Source of the DNA: Ruminococcus flavefaciens
GTDB taxonomy: Bacteria; Bacillota; Clostridia; Oscillospirales; Ruminococcaceae
NCBI RefSeq assembly: GCF_900116855.1
Contig: NZ_UETD01000004.1
Coordinates: forward strand, 178,066-242,065
Direction: 5' to 3'
Length of the DNA: 64,000 nt
This document shows, piece after piece, positions 8,545 through 17,322 of the stretch. The first letter of the stretch is position 1, and each line of letters opens with the position of its first letter. The notes below the pieces were generated by a model that saw only the letters and a program-made list of their open reading frames with translations, searched no databases and was not told where the DNA came from. Both the position numbers and the translations under genes were made by a program.

Positions 8545-9532
8545 CATCTCTGTTTTCGTGCCTCATGTGGGCTGTCCTCATAAGTGCAGCTTCTGCGACC
8601 AGCGTACCATAAGCGGCGCACAGAGCCTTCCCCATGGCAGCGATGTCAGGGAGGTCTGCGAGCAGGCTCTGAGGGAGGTAAGCTCGCCCGAGAACACCGA
8701 GATAGCATTTTTCGGCGGAAGCTTTACGGCTATCCCCCGCGATTATATGCTGGAGCTCCTTGAGGCGGCGCATGAATATGTAAGCGAGGGGAGATTCAGG
8801 GGCATACGCTGCTCCACCCGTCCCGACTGCATAAACGCGGAGGTGCTGGAGCTGCTGAAAGGCTTCGGAGTCACCTCCATAGAGCTGGGAGCCCAGTCCA
8901 TGAATGACGAGGTGCTTGACGCCAACGAGCGCGGACACACCGCTTCGGACGTGGTGAATGCCAGCCGACTTATAAAGGAGCGCGGCTTTGAGCTGGGCTT
9001 ACAGATGATGACAGGGCTCTACAAGAGCAGCCTTGCGGATGACATGGACACAGCAAGGAGAATAGCAGACCTTGCCCCCGATACCGTCAGGATATACCCT
9101 GTGGTAGTGCTGAGGGGCACCCGTCTGGGACAGCTTTATCTGTCGGGCGAATACGCTCCTGCACCCTTTGATGAAATGGTGGAGGTCTGTGCGGACATAA
9201 TGAAGCTTTTTACTGACAGGGATATAAGGATCATAAAATGCGGACTTCATGCCAGCGAATTTGTGGAGCAGGACATGGTGGCAGGCTACTATCACCCTGC
9301 ATTCCGCGAGCTGTGTGAGGCAGCCATTTACCGCAGCAGTATCCTTCATGCAATAGAGAAGGAGCTGCCGGACTGCCGCGGAAGTGTCACGGCAGAGGTC
9401 AGCAGCAGATGCATCAGCAAGGCTGTGGGACAAAAAAGAGCGAATATAGAATTTTTCAGGGAGCGCGGTCTGGACTTGACCATAGTCGGCAGTGAGACCG
9501 TCCCTATATATGAATGTAAGCTGAGGAGGTGA
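8531..9532 (+). CDS. Radical SAM protein, Elp3-like
   Basis: The cysteines of CPHKCSFCDQ near the N terminus are the CxxxCxxC ligands of a radical SAM 4Fe-4S cluster, and FFGGSFTAIP is the following SAM-contacting strand. The arrangement resembles the radical SAM half of Elp3, but the protein (333 residues) ends without the acetyltransferase domain, so it cannot be a full tRNA-modifying Elp3. Genes of this type commonly sit between rnc and smc in Clostridia; the substrate is not known to me. The longer frame starting at 8498 is rejected because ATG 8531 begins directly at the conserved region and overlaps the rnc stop. Confidence 0.85.
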   Translation: MKHSNISVFVPHVGCPHKCSFCDQRTISGAQSLPHGSDVREVCEQALREVSSPENTEIAFFGGSFTAIPRDYMLELLEAAHEYVSEGRFRGIRCSTRPDCINAEVLELLKGFGVTSIELGAQSMNDEVLDANERGHTASDVVNASRLIKERGFELGLQMMTGLYKSSLADDMDTARRIADLAPDTVRIYPVVVLRGTRLGQLYLSGEYAPAPFDEMVEVCADIMKLFTDRDIRIIKCGLHASEFVEQDMVAGYYHPAFRELCEAAIYRSSILHAIEKELPDCRGSVTAEVSSRCISKAVGQKRANIEFFRERGLDLTIVGSETVPIYECKLRR

Positions 9533-9536
9533 GCGG

Positions 9537-12500
9537 GTGTATCTTAAATCACTGGAAATACAGGGATTCAAGTCATTTCCCGACAAGATAAGCCTTACCT
9601 TTGACAAGGGACTTACCGCAGTCGTGGGACCGAACGGAAGCGGCAAGAGCAATATCGGCGACTCTGTGCGCTGGGTACTGGGTGAGCAGTCCACCAAGAC
9701 CCTCAGAGGAAACAAGATGGAGGACGTAATCTTCTCGGGTACCGTGGCAAGGAAGCCCATGGGCTTTGCGCAGGTAACGCTGAATATAGACAACTCCGAC
9801 AAGACCCTTCCCGACATGGGGGACGAGGTCGGCATAACACGTAAGCTGTACAGGAGCGGCGAGAGCGAGTACCTCATAAACGGCAAGCCCTGCCGACTGA
9901 AGGACATCAACGAGCTGTTCATGGACACAGGTCTGGGACGCGACGGCTACTCAATAATCGGACAGGGACGTATTGCCGAGATAGTAGGAGCCAAGAGCTC
10001 CGAGCGCCGCGACATCTTCGAGGAGGCGGCAGGAATATCCAAGTTCCGCTACAAGAAGCTTGAAGCGGAGCGAAAGCTCACCGCCGCACAGGAGAACCTG
10101 CTCAGGCTCACAGACATACTCACCGAGCTGGAGGGCAGAGTGGAGCCTCTGAGGATACAGTCCCAGAAGGCGGAGAAGTTCATCAAGCTGGCGGAGGAGC
10201 GCAAGCGTCTGGAGATATCCGTCTGGGTCAGCCGACTTGACGAGATGAAGATAAAGCTTGACGAGCTTGAGAGCAAGATACTTGTCAGCAAGAACGAATA
10301 CGAGAACATTGAGAACGACATACAGCGCGAGGAGCAGAAAATAGCCGATGGCATCAGGAAGATGCAGGAGAGCACCATGCGCGCCGATGAGCTTCGCCGC
10401 AAGATGCTGGAGGAGGAGCAGACCGCTTCCGGGATGAAGTCGGGAATCGCCGTTCTCGAGAACGATATAAAGCACTGCAACGAGGCAGTTGAGGCAGCCC
10501 AGAAGAACATCGACAGCTCCGAGGAGGCGAAGAAGGCTCTCGAGCAGGAGCGCAAGGCAGCTCTTGAGGGACTTGAAAAGCTGGAGGAGCAGAAGAAGGC
10601 TCTGGAAGCCGAGATAAAGGCAGCCGAGGAGAGCTTCGAGAAGACTGAGAGCGAGAGCACGAAGCTGGGCGACTCCGTTGACAAGGCAGGCAGCGAGATA
10701 AACGGCTTGTACATCAGACAGAGCGAGCACCGCTTCAACATCGAGTCCTCAAAGTCCATGATAGAGGAGCAGACCGCAAGGCTTGCCGAGCTCCGCGAGA
10801 GCAGCGGTACTCTTGTTAAGCGCATCGAGGAGTACGAGGGACACAGAGCAGACCTTACTGCCCGGAGCGAGAAGAACGCCGCAAGGGCAGAGGAGCTCCG
10901 CAACAAGCTCAGCGGACTGGAAAGGCTGTACAAGTCACGCCGCGACGGCTTTGAGCAGGCGAAAAACGACTTTGAGCGCGCGCTGTACGACCTGAAGGAC
11001 AAGCAGCAGCGAAGGAAGATACTCACCGACCTTGAGAACAACATGGAAGGCTTCGCAGGCAGCGTAAAGCAGGTGCTGAAGGCTTCCAAGCAGGGACGCA
11101 TAGGCGGAGTATTCGGCACAGTCGCTCAGAATATAGGCGTTGAGCCGCAGTACGCCGTAGCCATAGAGACTGCACTTGGCGGCGCAATGCAGAATATCAT
11201 CGTTGAAAACGAGGACATCGCAAAGCGCTGTATCCGCTTCCTGAAGGAGCAGAAGGGCGGACGCGCCACATTCCTGCCCATCACTTCTGTAAAGGGCTAC
11301 GAGCTCAGGGAGCAGGGACTGGAAAACTGCGAGGGATTTGTGGCGAATGCCAACAAGATAGTTACCTATGACCCAAAGTTCAGCGGCATAATAGCGTCGC
11401 TGCTGGGACGTATAGTCATAGCCGAGGACATCGACACCGCCACCCTTATCGCCAAGAAATACGGCTATAAGTTCAGGATAGTCACCCTCGACGGACAGGT
11501 CATCAATGCGGGAGGTTCCTTCACGGGAGGCTCTGCACAGCGCTCGGGAGGTATCATCACCCGAAAGAACGAGATAGACACACTTGACGCCGAGATAGAG
11601 AAGCTTGCTGCCGAGAGGGACACCCTTCGTGAGAAGGCAGAGAAGCTCCGTGCAGAGTCGGAGAAGCTCCGCTACGATACCGAGGCAGCCAAGGAGGAGC
11701 AGGCACAGTGCGAGTCTGAGAGAGTCCGCATAGGCGCTGAGCTCACCAGCGTCATCTCATTGGCAGAGCAGCTCCGCACACAGTCTGCCGACTCCGACAG
11801 AGTAACCGCAGAGACGGAGCAGCGTATAGAGGCTGCAAAGCAGAGCATCGCCGACTCCGAGAAGGCACTTGCCGACACGGAAGCGGAGATAAAGTCAGCC
11901 GAGGAGAAGCTGGCACAGGGACAGGATATCCGCGAAAAGCTGAGAGTTCAGCGTGAGGAGCTGTCCGACAGGCTTTCGGAGCTGAAAATAAAGGGCATGG
12001 AGCTTGCCAAGGACTTACAGGCGCAGGAGCTTGAGATCTCACGCATAGACAGGCGCGAGGAGGAGCTGAAATACGGTGCCCACCAGTTCGAGGAGGAGAT
12101 CTTCCGTCAGAGGGAGATAATAGCTCAGAAGGAGACCGAGATAGCGGAGCTGAAGCAGAAGCTTGCGGACTTCAAGGACAACACCGCCTCCTATAACGAG
12201 GAGATACAGCGCTGTCACACTACCCACACCGAGCAGAACCGACTGGTCAACGAGATGCAGAACGGACTCAAGGCGATAAACGACTCCAAGGAGAAGCTCT
12301 CCGCAGAGATAACCCGACTTGAGGAGCGCAGAGAGACAGTCTGCCGCGACACCGACAACATCATCAGGCAGCTCATGGAGGTCTACGAGCTGACACGCTC
12401 AGAGGCTGTACAGATAGCCGAGAAGATAGACGACATGATGGCTGCACAGGCGGAGCTGACCACCATCAAGAACAAGATACGCGCACTGGGAAGCGTAAAC

Positions 12501-13109
12501 GTGGACGCTATCGAGGAATACAAGGAGGTATCGGAGAGATACCGCTTCATGTCCGAGCAGATAGCGGACGTCCAGAAGTCCAAGGCAGAGCTGGAGAAGA
12601 TAATCACGGACCTGACCGCAGAGATGTGCAGGATATTCTCAGAGAGCTTTGCCATAATCAACTCAAACTTCAAGAGCATCTTCGTGGAGCTGTTCGGCGG
12701 CGGAAAGGCGGAGCTCATACTCAGCGACCCCGAGAACGTGCTGGAGTCGGGCATCGAGATAAGCGTAGCCCCTCCCGGAAAGGTCATCAAGAACCTGATA
12801 TCACTGTCGGGAGGCGAGCAGTCCTTCGTAGCCATAGCAATTTATTTTGCCATACTGAAGCTGAGACCCGCGCCCTTCTGTATACTTGACGAGATCGACG
12901 CGGCTCTTGACGAGGTAAACGTAAGGAAGTACGCACAGTACCTCAAAAAATTCACTGACACCACCCAGTTCGTACTGGTAACACACAGACGAAGCGCCAT
13001 GGAGGAGGCAAATGTGCTCTACGGCGTCACCATGCAGGAGGACGGAATATCCAAGCTTCTGAAGATGGAGCAGGTGGATTTTCAGGAGGACGTAGCAGAT
13101 ATTCAATAA
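9537..13109 (+). CDS. smc: Chromosome segregation protein SMC
   Basis: SMC dimers with ScpAB form the bacterial condensin that organises and separates chromosomes. The 1190-residue protein has a Walker A motif near the N terminus (GPNGSGKSNIGDSVRWVLG), long charged coiled coils, a hinge at about residues 510-670 (GRIGGVFGTVAQNIGV ... GGSFTGGSAQRSGG), and C-terminal signature and Walker B motifs (LSGGEQSF, FCILDEIDAALDE). The start is GTG 9537, with GAGGAGGTGA just upstream. It lies 4 bp after the radical SAM gene. Confidence 0.98.
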   Translation: MYLKSLEIQGFKSFPDKISLTFDKGLTAVVGPNGSGKSNIGDSVRWVLGEQSTKTLRGNKMEDVIFSGTVARKPMGFAQVTLNIDNSDKTLPDMGDEVGITRKLYRSGESEYLINGKPCRLKDINELFMDTGLGRDGYSIIGQGRIAEIVGAKSSERRDIFEEAAGISKFRYKKLEAERKLTAAQENLLRLTDILTELEGRVEPLRIQSQKAEKFIKLAEERKRLEISVWVSRLDEMKIKLDELESKILVSKNEYENIENDIQREEQKIADGIRKMQESTMRADELRRKMLEEEQTASGMKSGIAVLENDIKHCNEAVEAAQKNIDSSEEAKKALEQERKAALEGLEKLEEQKKALEAEIKAAEESFEKTESESTKLGDSVDKAGSEINGLYIRQSEHRFNIESSKSMIEEQTARLAELRESSGTLVKRIEEYEGHRADLTARSEKNAARAEELRNKLSGLERLYKSRRDGFEQAKNDFERALYDLKDKQQRRKILTDLENNMEGFAGSVKQVLKASKQGRIGGVFGTVAQNIGVEPQYAVAIETALGGAMQNIIVENEDIAKRCIRFLKEQKGGRATFLPITSVKGYELREQGLENCEGFVANANKIVTYDPKFSGIIASLLGRIVIAEDIDTATLIAKKYGYKFRIVTLDGQVINAGGSFTGGSAQRSGGIITRKNEIDTLDAEIEKLAAERDTLREKAEKLRAESEKLRYDTEAAKEEQAQCESERVRIGAELTSVISLAEQLRTQSADSDRVTAETEQRIEAAKQSIADSEKALADTEAEIKSAEEKLAQGQDIREKLRVQREELSDRLSELKIKGMELAKDLQAQELEISRIDRREEELKYGAHQFEEEIFRQREIIAQKETEIAELKQKLADFKDNTASYNEEIQRCHTTHTEQNRLVNEMQNGLKAINDSKEKLSAEITRLEERRETVCRDTDNIIRQLMEVYELTRSEAVQIAEKIDDMMAAQAELTTIKNKIRALGSVNVDAIEEYKEVSERYRFMSEQIADVQKSKAELEKIITDLTAEMCRIFSESFAIINSNFKSIFVELFGGGKAELILSDPENVLESGIEISVAPPGKVIKNLISLSGGEQSFVAIAIYFAILKLRPAPFCILDEIDAALDEVNVRKYAQYLKKFTDTTQFVLVTHRRSAMEEANVLYGVTMQEDGISKLLKMEQVDFQEDVADIQ

Positions 13110-13170
13110 TTTTTGTCACAGATGACAATGTCGCTGCGATATGATTAATAGACCATGTTTGGAGGATATA

Positions 13171-14511
13171 ATGGGACTTTTTTCTAAAATTGCCAGCGGT
13201 CTGAGAAAGACCAAGGATTTCCTTTTCGGCGGTATCCAGAGAGTACTCAACTCTTTTACCGTTATCGACGAGGAGCTTTTCGACCAGCTCGAGGAGCAGA
13301 TGATAATGAGCGATATCGGAGTTGAGACCTCCGAGGAGATATGCGACAGGCTCCGCAAGAAGATAAAGGAGCGCGGCATCACCGACCCCAAGGAGATAAT
13401 GGGACTTATCCATGAAGTTATCGCGGAGATAATGGGCAACGACACAGGTCTGGACCTTTCCGTATCCCCCGCTGTAATAATGGTCATCGGCGTAAACGGC
13501 GCAGGCAAGACCACAACCATAGGCAAGCTCTGCCACCAGTTCAAACAGGAGGGCAAGAAGGTCCTCGTAGCGGCAGCGGACACATTCCGTGCGGCAGCTA
13601 TCGACCAGCTTGAGGTGTGGACACAGCGTGCAGGCGTTGACATAGTAAAGCACGCCGAGGGCTCCGACCCGGGAGCCGTAGTATATGACGCCCTTGAAGC
13701 CGCAAAGGCAAGAGAGTGCGACGTAGTGGTAATAGATACGGCAGGAAGGCTTCACAATAAGAAGAACCTTATGGAGGAGCTGAAGAAGATAAACCGTATC
13801 ATCGACAACAAGGCAGGTGACTGCTCAAGAGAGATACTTCTTGTGCTTGACGCCACCACAGGACAGAACGCCGTAAATCAGGCGAAGCTGTTCAGCGAGA
13901 CCGCGCCCATCACGGGAATAGTTCTCACAAAGCTTGACGGTACAGCCAAGGGCGGTATCGTTATCTCCATAAAGAATGAGCTTGGCATACCCGTAAAGCT
14001 CATAGGCGTAGGCGAGAAGATAGACGACCTCCAGCCCTTTGACAGCAATATGTTTGTTGACGCCCTCTTTGCCTCACCCGAGCAGCTTGAAGCTCTTGAC
14101 GATGAGGACGAGGATACAGAGGAGGCAGCCGAGGAGTACACCGAGGACGATGAGGACACCGATATCGTTGAGGTGGACGGCGTTCAGGGCTACTACAACG
14201 AGTACGGCGCATTCATTCCCTATGATGACGAGGAGTCCGATGATGAGGACGAGGATGACACCGAGGAAGCCTATGAGGAGCCTGATGAGGACGAAGACGA
14301 GACTGAGTTTGAGTCCGAGACAGAGGATGAAGCTGATGATGAAGACGACGAGTCTGACGATGAAGACGAGTCTGACGAAGCTGATGACCTGACCGAGGAT
14401 ACAGAGGAAGAAGCCGAGGACGAGGAGGAAGAAGCTCCCGCACCCGAGCCCGAGAAGAAGAAAAAGCGCGGCTTCTTCAGCAGACTGTTCGGAGGTAAGG
14501 ACGATGATTAA
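13171..14511 (+). CDS. ftsY: Signal recognition particle receptor FtsY with acidic C-terminal tail
   Basis: FtsY is the SRP receptor GTPase that brings ribosomes making membrane proteins to the translocon. ATG 13171 follows a GGAGG site and gives the typical N terminus [18 protein letters not shown]; the in-frame ATG at 13141 has no such site. The NG domain (residues about 1-305) has G1 [10 protein letters not shown] near 107, DTAGR near 190 and [10 protein letters not shown]. After it come about 120 residues consisting mostly of Asp and Glu, and then a basic-hydrophobic end ([16 protein letters not shown]). In E. coli the acidic A domain and a very similar targeting motif are at the N terminus. 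The tail overlaps the rdgB start by 8 bp. Confidence 0.96.
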   Translation: MGLFSKIASGLRKTKDFLFGGIQRVLNSFTVIDEELFDQLEEQMIMSDIGVETSEEICDRLRKKIKERGITDPKEIMGLIHEVIAEIMGNDTGLDLSVSPAVIMVIGVNGAGKTTTIGKLCHQFKQEGKKVLVAAADTFRAAAIDQLEVWTQRAGVDIVKHAEGSDPGAVVYDALEAAKARECDVVVIDTAGRLHNKKNLMEELKKINRIIDNKAGDCSREILLVLDATTGQNAVNQAKLFSETAPITGIVLTKLDGTAKGGIVISIKNELGIPVKLIGVGEKIDDLQPFDSNMFVDALFASPEQLEALDDEDEDTEEAAEEYTEDDEDTDIVEVDGVQGYYNEYGAFIPYDDEESDDEDEDDTEEAYEEPDEDEDETEFESETEDEADDEDDESDDEDESDEADDLTEDTEEEAEDEEEEAPAPEPEKKKKRGFFSRLFGGKDDD

Positions 14512-15088
14512 GCAGCTGGTAATGGCTACAAACAACGCAAACAAGCTCCGTGAGGCGAGGGAGATACTCTCACCTCTGGGCATAGAGGTGCTGTCACAGC
14601 GCGAGGCAGGAGCAAACTGCGCCCCCGAGGAAAACGGCGCCACATTTGCGGAAAATGCCCTTATCAAGGCAAGAGCGGTCTATGAAGCGGTAAAGCTCCC
14701 CACAGTAGCCGACGACAGCGGTCTCTGCGTAGACGCCATGGACGGCAGACCGGGAGTATACTCTGCAAGATACGCTCCCGAGGGACAGCACTGTGCAAAG
14801 CTCCTTGATGAAATGAAGGACGTCCCCACAGACAAAAGGGGAGCAGCTTTCGTGTGCTCCATCGCATTTATTGATGAAAACGGTGAGAATTACGGTGTAA
14901 GCGGCAGGTGCAGCGGCAGTATAGGCTATGAGCAGCGCGGCACCAACGGCTTCGGCTACGACCCGGTGTTCATGGTAGGAGACAGGACGATGGCGGAGCT
15001 GACCGCAGAGGAAAAGAACGCAATAAGTCACAGAGGTGCGGCTCTCAGGGAGCTGTACAAGTACCTGAAAGAAAGATACGGTGAATAA
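14504..15088 (+). CDS. rdgB: XTP/dITP diphosphatase (RdgB/HAM1 family)
   Basis: The enzyme hydrolyses non-canonical purine nucleoside triphosphates (dITP, XTP) to the monophosphates and so keeps them out of DNA and RNA. The signature N terminus (MATNNANKLREAREIL), the ADDSGLCVDAMDGRPGVYSARYA core and the GTNGFGYDPVF motif are intact. At 194 residues it has the normal length. It overlaps ftsY by 8 bp and the yhbY start follows its stop by 1 bp, so it is translated from the same message. Confidence 0.95.
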   Translation: MIKQLVMATNNANKLREAREILSPLGIEVLSQREAGANCAPEENGATFAENALIKARAVYEAVKLPTVADDSGLCVDAMDGRPGVYSARYAPEGQHCAKLLDEMKDVPTDKRGAAFVCSIAFIDENGENYGVSGRCSGSIGYEQRGTNGFGYDPVFMVGDRTMAELTAEEKNAISHRGAALRELYKYLKERYGE

Positions 15089-15089
15089 T

Positions 15090-15392
15090 ATGCTTACAAG
15101 CAAGCAGAGAGCGTACCTGCGCGGTATCGCATCCACATATGAGACCATATACCAGATAGGCAAGGGCGGCGTTACCGAGGCGATGTGCAATGACATATCA
15201 GCCGCACTGAAAAAGCGCGAGCTCATAAAGCTGAGAGTCCTTGACAATTCGGGCTGGACAGCAAGGGAAGCCGCTGACGCCATCGCCGAGCAGACAGGCG
15301 CAGACGTAGTGCAGGTCATCGGCAATAAGTTCGTGCTTTTCAAGCGCAACGAGAAGGACCCCGTTATCGAGAACATTCCCAAGGCTAAGTAA
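15090..15392 (+). CDS. yhbY: YhbY/CRS1-family RNA-binding protein
   Basis: This is a single CRS1-YhbY domain of 100 residues: LTSKQRAYLRGIAS at the start, the loop GKGGVTEAM, then ALKKRELIKLRVL and the GADVVQVIGNKFVLFKR strand. Family members associate with the pre-50S ribosomal subunit and are thought to help assembly. ATG 15090 comes just after the rdgB stop and is preferred to GTG 15081. The next gene starts 3 bp after its stop. Confidence 0.9.
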   Translation: MLTSKQRAYLRGIASTYETIYQIGKGGVTEAMCNDISAALKKRELIKLRVLDNSGWTAREAADAIAEQTGADVVQVIGNKFVLFKRNEKDPVIENIPKAK

Positions 15393-15395
15393 GTC

Positions 15396-16091
15396 ATGAG
15401 GGTATTGATAATAAGCGGCACCGCTCATAAGGGCTCCAGCTACAGTATCGGACGCATGACAGCCGAAAAGCTGGCAAAGCCAGAGGAAATAGACGAGGTG
15501 TTCCTGCCGCGGGATTTCGACGAGTTCTGCTGCGGCTGCACAAATTGCTTCACCAAGGGCGAGGCCACCTGTCCCCACTACGGAAAGCTCAGACCTATAA
15601 CGGAGCTTATAGATGCCGCCGATGTACTGATACTCACATCCCCCGTGTACGTTTATCACTGCACGGGACAGATGAAGGCGCTGCTGGACCATTACGGCTG
15701 GCGCTGGATGGCACACCGTCCCGAGGAGAAGATGTTCCGCAAGCAGGCGGTGGTGGTATCCACAGCAGCAGGAGCAGGTGTTAAGTCCGCCATGAAGGAT
15801 ATGGCAGACAGCTGCTTCTTCTGGGGCATACCTCAGATCTACAAGCTGGGCAGACCTGTTGCGGCGACGGACTGGGAAAGCGTAAAGCCCGAGGTAAAGG
15901 AAAGCATCAGCAAAAAGGCGGACAGTATCGCCAAAAGGATACTGAAGCGGCAGGGAAATGTACCCGTACCGCTGAAAACAAGAGGATTTTTCAAGATAAT
16001 GAGCCTTATGCAGCGCAACGGCTGGAACAAGGCAGACATGGACTACTGGAAGGCAAAGGGCTGGACAGAGAGCAAACGTCCGTGGAAATAA
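15396..16091 (+). CDS. Flavodoxin-fold NAD(P)H-dependent oxidoreductase
   Basis: The N terminus RVLIISGTAHKGSSY is the phosphate-binding loop of flavodoxin-like FMN proteins, and SPVYVYHCTGQMKALLDH is the second FMN-contacting segment. Between them lies a cysteine cluster (CCGCTNCFTKGEATC), as in iron-sulfur flavoproteins or as a redox-active thiol set. It is probably a cytoplasmic NAD(P)H:quinone or FMN reductase; the substrate is unknown. It sits in the housekeeping operon between yhbY and nadD-yqeK with a 3 bp gap on the left and 13 bp on the right. Confidence 0.8.
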   Translation: MRVLIISGTAHKGSSYSIGRMTAEKLAKPEEIDEVFLPRDFDEFCCGCTNCFTKGEATCPHYGKLRPITELIDAADVLILTSPVYVYHCTGQMKALLDHYGWRWMAHRPEEKMFRKQAVVVSTAAGAGVKSAMKDMADSCFFWGIPQIYKLGRPVAATDWESVKPEVKESISKKADSIAKRILKRQGNVPVPLKTRGFFKIMSLMQRNGWNKADMDYWKAKGWTESKRPWK

Positions 16092-16104
16092 CAGGAGGTG
16101 CATA

Positions 16105-17286
16105 ATGAAGACAGGCATATATGGCGGAAGCTTCAATCCCGTCCACAACGGACATATTCATCTTGCGGAAACTGCCGTTAAAGGGTTCGGACTTGACAGG
16201 CTGTTTCTCCTGCCTTCAAAGATATCACCCCACCGCTCCAGTGCTGAGTACGCACCTGACGAGGACAGACTTGAGATGCTGAGGCTTGCCTGCGAGGGCA
16301 ACGACCATCTTTTCGTCAGCGACTACGAAATAAAAAGCGACCGTGTGAGCTATACTATATATACCGTGGAGCATTTCCGCGAGACCTATCCCGATGACGA
16401 GCTTTTCCTCCTTGTGGGCAGCGATATGCTCATGAGCTTTGACACATGGTTCCGCTATGAGGACATACTCTCAAACGTGACCCTGTGCGTAGTTTCCCGT
16501 GAAAATGGAGATCTGCCTGCTCTGAAGAAAAAAGCTGAGGAGCTCGGAAAATTCGGCAGGGTGTTGGTATCAGACGCAGCTCCCACAGTCATATCCAGTA
16601 CAGAGGTGCGAAAAAAAATTGCAAAAAATAAGGATTTCACTTGCTATCTTGACGAAAATGTAGTACAATATATAAGATTGAAGGGATTATATTCGGTAAG
16701 AGGTGAAGGCGATTTGCAGTATAACCCTGACGATAAGAAGAAATACCTGAAAGCACACCTGTCATCAAAGCGCTATAACCATTCCTTGAATGTGGCAGCA
16801 GAGTGCAGGAAGCTTGCGGAAAAGTACGGTGAAGACCCTGACAAGGCGTATTTTGCAGGACTTCTCCACGATATCTGCAAGGAGCTGCCCGACGATGAGC
16901 AGAAGGCTCTCGTTCTTGAGAGCGGCTACACCGTGTGCCGCGAGGAGCTTGACACCCGTTCACTGTGGCATGGCATCGCAGGCGCATATTTCGTAAAAAA
17001 AGAGTTCGGAGTGGAGGATATAGACATCCTAAACTCCATAAGATTTCATACAGTGGGCAGAGCAGGAATGTCCCGACTTGAAGAGATAGTCTATATGGGC
17101 GATCTCATTTCTGCGGAAAGGGATTACAAGGATGTAGACAAGATGCGTAAGCTTGCCTACACTGATCTCAATGCAGCAATGCGCGAGGCATTTGCATTTT
17201 CAATGAAGTCCGTGATAAAAAAAGGCGGAGTCATACCGATCTGCACCGCCGAGGGGTATAATTTTTACACACGGCTTTCCGTTTAA
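16105..17286 (+). CDS. nadD: NadD-YqeK fusion: nicotinate-nucleotide adenylyltransferase plus HD-domain phosphohydrolase
   Basis: Residues 1 to about 190 are NadD, which adenylates nicotinate mononucleotide in NAD synthesis: nucleotide-binding GGSFNPVHNGH near the start and ISSTEVR near the end. From about residue 205 an HD-domain protein of the YqeK type follows: RYNHSLNVAAECRKLA, then AGLLHDICKE, and later HGIAGAYFVKK. YqeK proteins hydrolyse symmetric Ap4A-type dinucleotides. In most Firmicutes these are two adjacent genes; here they are read as one frame of 393 codons, with no stop and no internal start with a good ribosome binding site at the junction. The ATG at 16105 has an AGGAGG site. 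Confidence 0.93.
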   Translation: MKTGIYGGSFNPVHNGHIHLAETAVKGFGLDRLFLLPSKISPHRSSAEYAPDEDRLEMLRLACEGNDHLFVSDYEIKSDRVSYTIYTVEHFRETYPDDELFLLVGSDMLMSFDTWFRYEDILSNVTLCVVSRENGDLPALKKKAEELGKFGRVLVSDAAPTVISSTEVRKKIAKNKDFTCYLDENVVQYIRLKGLYSVRGEGDLQYNPDDKKKYLKAHLSSKRYNHSLNVAAECRKLAEKYGEDPDKAYFAGLLHDICKELPDDEQKALVLESGYTVCREELDTRSLWHGIAGAYFVKKEFGVEDIDILNSIRFHTVGRAGMSRLEEIVYMGDLISAERDYKDVDKMRKLAYTDLNAAMREAFAFSMKSVIKKGGVIPICTAEGYNFYTRLSV

Positions 17287-17322
17287 GATAAAAAATGATG
17301 GAAATTTGAAAAGAGGACTCTA

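Noticed and set aside
10049..11119. 356-codon antisense frame inside smc
   Set aside because: Shadow of the SMC coiled coil; Ser/Leu-rich composition expected from the opposite strand of Glu/Lys-rich sequence.
13878..14667. Long antisense frames opposite the FtsY acidic tail and rdgB
   Set aside because: They are low-complexity shadows of the GAG/GAC-rich coding strand and have no ribosome binding sites.
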